Shown: piece by piece, positions 5,439 to 8,333 of the stretch
How the letters are laid out: every line of letters begins with the position of its first letter
How positions within the stretch are numbered: position 1 is the first letter of the stretch
Notes under the pieces: generated by a model
What the model was told of the DNA's origin: nothing
The model's database searches: none
Seen by the model: the letters and a program-made list of their open reading frames with translations, nothing else
From: Sedimentisphaerales bacterium
GTDB taxonomy: Bacteria > Planctomycetota > Phycisphaerae > Sedimentisphaerales > Anaerobacaceae
NCBI GenBank assembly: GCA_030630905.1
Contig: DAOVMB010000084.1
Span: forward strand, 1-8,333
Length of the DNA: 8,333 bases
Direction of reading: 5' to 3'
Translations under genes and position numbers: made by a program

Positions 5439-6758
5439 ATGCTAACGCGGAAAAAATATTTCTCTATCGTTTTTATGCTTTTAGTCATTTCTTTTTTCAC
5501 ATCCGGCACCTTTGGCCAGGAATCGGAACAAAAGTATGCCGCCACCACAATATCAGATCCCCAGATCCCTGTTGGAGATCTGGAACTGCTCCTTAGACCT
5601 TTGACAAAGAGCGAATTAATCGTAGAAGTCGAAGCCTGGCTGCAACTGCTGAAGAGCAAGGTTAGCCAGATTAGTACCGCAGAAATTCAGGTGCGGCAAA
5701 AATCCAGGGAGATCGACCAAAAGGAAGCGGAAGTTGGATTACAATCCAAAGTCAAAGAGCACCTGCTGGTGAACATCAATAAGCTCCGAGAAGAACAGAC
5801 GGCGCTGATCGACCGTTTTAATGTTGTCTTGTCGGCCCTGAAGGACAAAGGAGGCGAGATCGAAGAATACGAGAAATACGTCGCAGCAGTCTCCGGATTG
5901 AGCGTAGATCTTAAGGATGTCAGTGCCTTTCGTATTATAATCTGGGGCTGGCTCAAGTCCAGAGAAGGGGGTTTACGCTGGCTTAAGAATATTATATTTT
6001 TCCTGCTGACTCTGTTGGCATTCTATATCCTGGCATGCTTCCTGGGCAGAATAACCTTGAAAACGGTCTCAGCGTCGAAGAGATTTTCCGACTTGCTGAA
6101 AGATTTCTTTGTCAATGCAGTTCGCAAGACTGTCATGCTGATCGGTATGATTGTAGCGCTGTCTATGCTGGAGATTGAAATCGGGCTATTTATCGCCGGT
6201 CTCGGTGTGGCGGGATTTGTTCTTGGCTTCGCCCTGCAGGGAACGCTCAGCAATTTTGTCTCCGGTCTGATGATATTGATTTATCGCCCTTATGATGTAG
6301 GACAGATTATTGACACCGCAGGTGTGAAGGGAGTCGTTGATTCCATGAATCTGGTTTCCACTACGATTAAAACTTTCGATAGTCAGATCGTGGTTATTCC
6401 GAACGGTGAAATCTGGGGAGGAGTCATTACGAACGTCACGGGCAGTGATACACGGCGTGTAGATATGGTCTTTGGAATCAGCTACACCGATGATATTTCA
6501 AAAGCCGCAAAAATACTCGAAGACATTGTCTCAAAGCATGAGCTGGTCCTTAAGGAGCCTGAGCCGATCATAAGACTGCATGAATTAGCCGATTCATCGG
6601 TCAATTTTGTCTGTCGCCCCTGGGTTAAGACCGCCGATTACTGGACAGTCTATTGGGATGTGACCCGCACCGTCAAAGAGCGATTTGATAAAGAAGGAAT
6701 ATCGATCCCCTTCCCACAACAGGATGTTCACATCTACCAAACCGCGGAGGGCAGCTAA
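5439..6758 (+). CDS. MscS-family small-conductance mechanosensitive channel with periplasmic coiled-coil extension
   Basis: This 439-residue inner-membrane channel opens under membrane tension and releases small solutes after osmotic downshock. A signal peptide (1-26, KK then a hydrophobic core, ending SGTFG-QE) is followed by a periplasmic region with a helical, charged, coiled-coil-like stretch (about 60-150). TM1 is at about 185-203 and TM2 at about 231-244. The pore helix is at about 249-285, carrying GFVLGFALQGTLSNF and then YRPYDVGQII, the MscS signature. The cytoplasmic beta domain shows VVIPNGEIWGGVITN, and the end is the typical GISIPFPQQDVHIYQ. E. coli MscS has 286 residues; the excess here is the N-terminal region. 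By alignment to MscS, the gate leucines 105 and 109 fall at F260 and F264. The start is supported by the signal peptide; GGTGAG (5427-5432) is a weak Shine-Dalgarno. It is probably transcribed alone or with the gene 189 nt downstream. Confidence 0.93.
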   Translation: MLTRKKYFSIVFMLLVISFFTSGTFGQESEQKYAATTISDPQIPVGDLELLLRPLTKSELIVEVEAWLQLLKSKVSQISTAEIQVRQKSREIDQKEAEVGLQSKVKEHLLVNINKLREEQTALIDRFNVVLSALKDKGGEIEEYEKYVAAVSGLSVDLKDVSAFRIIIWGWLKSREGGLRWLKNIIFFLLTLLAFYILACFLGRITLKTVSASKRFSDLLKDFFVNAVRKTVMLIGMIVALSMLEIEIGLFIAGLGVAGFVLGFALQGTLSNFVSGLMILIYRPYDVGQIIDTAGVKGVVDSMNLVSTTIKTFDSQIVVIPNGEIWGGVITNVTGSDTRRVDMVFGISYTDDISKAAKILEDIVSKHELVLKEPEPIIRLHELADSSVNFVCRPWVKTADYWTVYWDVTRTVKERFDKEGISIPFPQQDVHIYQTAEGS

Positions 6759-6799
6759 CATGGCCCTCGATATTCCGATATCCCTCGCAAGATAAAAGT

Positions 6800-6829
6800 T
6801 TGGCTAATCTGTCTATATAGTGGTATCAC
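6800..6829 (+). promoter_or_regulatory. Possible weak promoter for the AsmA-like fusion gene
   Basis: TTGGCT (6800-6805) could be a -35 box, followed after 18 nt by TATCAC (6824-6829) preceded by TGG, which would be an extended -10. Both boxes match only in part. The surrounding DNA is AT-rich, so chance matches are likely. It would give a leader of a little over 110 nt before the ATG at 6948. Confidence 0.25.
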
Positions 6830-6839
6830 ATATATATCG

Positions 6840-6858
6840 AAAAACTTCACAGTTTTTT
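6840..6858. terminator. AT-rich hairpin, possible terminator after the MscS-family gene
   Basis: AAAAACT (6840-6846) and AGTTTTT (6851-6857) form a perfect 7-base stem with a TCAC loop, and one further T follows. The T run is mostly used within the stem and the stem holds only one G-C pair, so termination would be weak. The A and T arms would allow activity in both directions. It is placed 82 nt after the MscS-family stop codon. Confidence 0.35.
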
Positions 6859-6947
6859 ATGGACATTTGCATCTGAGCAGGTAAAAATACTAAATGTTGG
6901 TCTATGAAAAGCGATACCGAAATTGAGTTTAAAGAAAAGGTGATAAG

Positions 6948-8333
6948 ATGTTCCTACCCATTCCAAAACCAATCCGCAAAATTCTAACGATTCTTCGCGG
7001 CGGTGTTTCTCCGGTCATTATCTTCATATCGGTAATGCTGGGCTTTACCTTTGGCCTGATACCGGGCTTTTCAGGACTGCACGCTGTTCTGATAGCGTTA
7101 GTGTTCTTGCTGAATGTTCATCTCGGAATGTTCCTCATGTCGGCGGCTTTGGGCAAGGCATTGTGTTTTGCAGCCGCACCTGTGCTTTATCATATTGGAA
7201 TGGCTGCCCAGGATAACCTTTCCGGTCTGCTTAAACTTTTGGCGGCGATACCCATTATTGGCATAACGGATTTCAGTAAGTACGCCGTTGTGGGCGGCTT
7301 AATTGCCGGACCGGTTGTAGGAGTGGTCGCAGGATTGCTTCTGGCCCGGTCGGTCATTGGTTTTCGTCGTATGCTGTTGAAAGTCGAAGAGGGCTCCGAG
7401 AAATTCAAGAAGTGGTATTCCAAAACCTGGGTGCGAATCCTCGACCGCATTCTAATCGGCAAACGGACAAAGGATGCAAAGTCGCTCTTCACGGTCAAGA
7501 CCAAAATCGTCCGCAAGGCGGGTGTCGCTTTTGCCGTGATTTTGCTGGTTATCATCGGTGTTGGGACCCACTATCTGAAGGATACAAAGATCAAAGAATT
7601 CGCCGCGGCCAGACTCACTCAGTTAAACGGCGCGGAAGTCAACCTCGAAACGTTTAAGCTTTCCATCCTGAGCGGTGATGCATCGGTTTCGGGCATACAA
7701 GTCACCGATGCCGAAAATCCCGGAAACAACCAGATTGCCGTTGAGAATATATCCGCAGATGCAAGTGTCTACAGCCTGATGTTGGGCAAAGTTGTCTTGG
7801 ACAAAGTCAGGTTGTCAAATGTTCAATTCGATCAGAAGCGTCAAACACCCGGCAAAGTAACCGAAACAAAAGCCGGGGAGCCGGAAGTTTTTGATCCGTG
7901 CGAATACAAGGTGGCGGTGGAGGATATCAGCAAGCTGGATAAGTACCTCGAAAATGCCAAGGCCGTGAAGGAATGGCTGCAAAAGGCTCGAAAGTGGCTG
8001 CCCGATCCTAATGACAAAGAGGCCGAAGTACCCATGGAACAGAAACCGATCAAGTATCTCGACTATCTTATTGCTCGTGCTGATGTCCCGACCTCGGCGC
8101 GTTTCCTGGCCAGAAATGTGCTGCTGGAGAAGGTTGGGATACAATCGCCCGTTTTCGGCAACTGTAATATCAGTATGGAGAACATCAATGATGCCCCGTC
8201 TGCCACTGCCCTGCCTATCAACTTGAAGGTCAAGTCAAACGACACGCCGCTTGAGATCAATATGACCTTCGATTACAGCACAGGAGAAAAAGTGCCGAAG
8301 GTGACGGGGAATTTCAGTAATTTGGACTTGAGC
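6948..8333 (+). CDS. Fusion of a TIGR03546-like (DUF2062-type) membrane domain and a TIGR03545-like (AsmA-like) domain, 3' truncated by the window
   Basis: The frame is open for 462 codons to the window edge with no stop. AAAAGG (6935-6940) lies 7 nt before the ATG. Residues about 1-180 form a multi-pass domain: hydrophobic segments near 22-36, 47-66, 96-108 and 113-134, with the motif FGLIPGFSGLHAVLI (35-49), then a basic tail. This resembles TIGR03546, a DUF2062-like family. Residues about 184-462 resemble TIGR03545. A membrane anchor (191-209) is followed by an AsmA-like pattern (AEVNLETFKLSILSGDASV, then GIQVTDAENPG, then VVLDKVRLSNVQF), a charged helical linker (about 325-365) and YLIARADVP before more beta repeats. 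The two families are uncharacterised and are usually separate adjacent genes; here one frame covers both with no break. By analogy with AsmA-like proteins, a role in envelope or lipid homeostasis is possible but unproven. The anchor places most of the second half in the periplasm. Confidence 0.8.
   Translation, partial: MFLPIPKPIRKILTILRGGVSPVIIFISVMLGFTFGLIPGFSGLHAVLIALVFLLNVHLGMFLMSAALGKALCFAAAPVLYHIGMAAQDNLSGLLKLLAAIPIIGITDFSKYAVVGGLIAGPVVGVVAGLLLARSVIGFRRMLLKVEEGSEKFKKWYSKTWVRILDRILIGKRTKDAKSLFTVKTKIVRKAGVAFAVILLVIIGVGTHYLKDTKIKEFAAARLTQLNGAEVNLETFKLSILSGDASVSGIQVTDAENPGNNQIAVENISADASVYSLMLGKVVLDKVRLSNVQFDQKRQTPGKVTETKAGEPEVFDPCEYKVAVEDISKLDKYLENAKAVKEWLQKARKWLPDPNDKEAEVPMEQKPIKYLDYLIARADVPTSARFLARNVLLEKVGIQSPVFGNCNISMENINDAPSATALPINLKVKSNDTPLEINMTFDYSTGEKVPKVTGNFSNLDLS

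Noticed and set aside
6760..6795. Eleven-codon ORF (MALDIPISLAR) one base after the MscS-family stop
   Set aside because: Too short to judge, with no ribosome binding site of its own beyond the end of the preceding gene.
6904..6987. Small ORF of 27 codons (MKSDTEIEFKEKVIR...) overlapping the start of the fusion gene in another frame
   Set aside because: It has no good ribosome binding site close to its ATG and includes the Shine-Dalgarno of the downstream gene by chance. A coupling leader peptide is possible but nothing supports it.
1..8333. CRISPR array, tRNA, rRNA, phage or defence-system genes
   Set aside because: No regularly spaced repeats, tRNA-like cloverleaf, transposase, nuclease or phage structural gene could be seen on either strand.

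Overview
This window looks like chromosomal DNA from a Gram-negative, double-membrane bacterium with a mid-range GC content. Every gene I can support is on the + strand, and almost all of them encode cell-envelope proteins. The gene families and the shape of the dispersed hairpin repeat suggest a deep-branching group such as Planctomycetota (possibly Phycisphaerae-like). That placement is an inference; no rRNA or marker gene is present.

Layout: (1) 1-154 is the 3' end of a gene whose last ~50 residues look like the final strands of a Hint (hedgehog/intein-type) domain without the usual His-Asn terminus. It is followed by a convincing intrinsic terminator (229-266). (2) A sigma70-type promoter with a perfect TATAAT box (328-356) starts a two-gene operon: an HlyD-type periplasmic adaptor (419-1516), then, 14 nt later, an RND-superfamily proton-driven efflux permease (1531-5088). 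The permease carries an extra block of about 140 residues in its second periplasmic loop. No outer-membrane channel gene lies in the window, so the third part of the pump must be encoded elsewhere. (3) A 350-nt intergenic region (5089-5438) holds a palindromic GTAGGGTGG...CCACCCTAC element lying between two ~36-nt imperfect direct repeats. (4) 5439-6758 encodes an MscS-family mechanosensitive channel with a signal peptide and a periplasmic coiled-coil extension. (5) After a 189-nt AT-rich gap, a long open frame beginning at 6948 runs off the right edge. It joins, in one polypeptide, an N-terminal multi-pass domain resembling TIGR03546 (DUF2062-like) and a C-terminal AsmA-like domain resembling TIGR03545. 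These two uncharacterised families are usually encoded by adjacent separate genes.

How the genes may work together: the adaptor and permease form the inner-membrane and periplasmic parts of one efflux pump. The MscS channel and the AsmA-like fusion are separate transcription units as far as I can see, but they share an envelope-stress or envelope-maintenance theme. I see no CRISPR array, phage gene, transposase or defence system here. The most unusual items are the TIGR03546-TIGR03545-type fusion, the RND periplasmic insert, the Hint-like tail and the direct-repeat-flanked palindrome.
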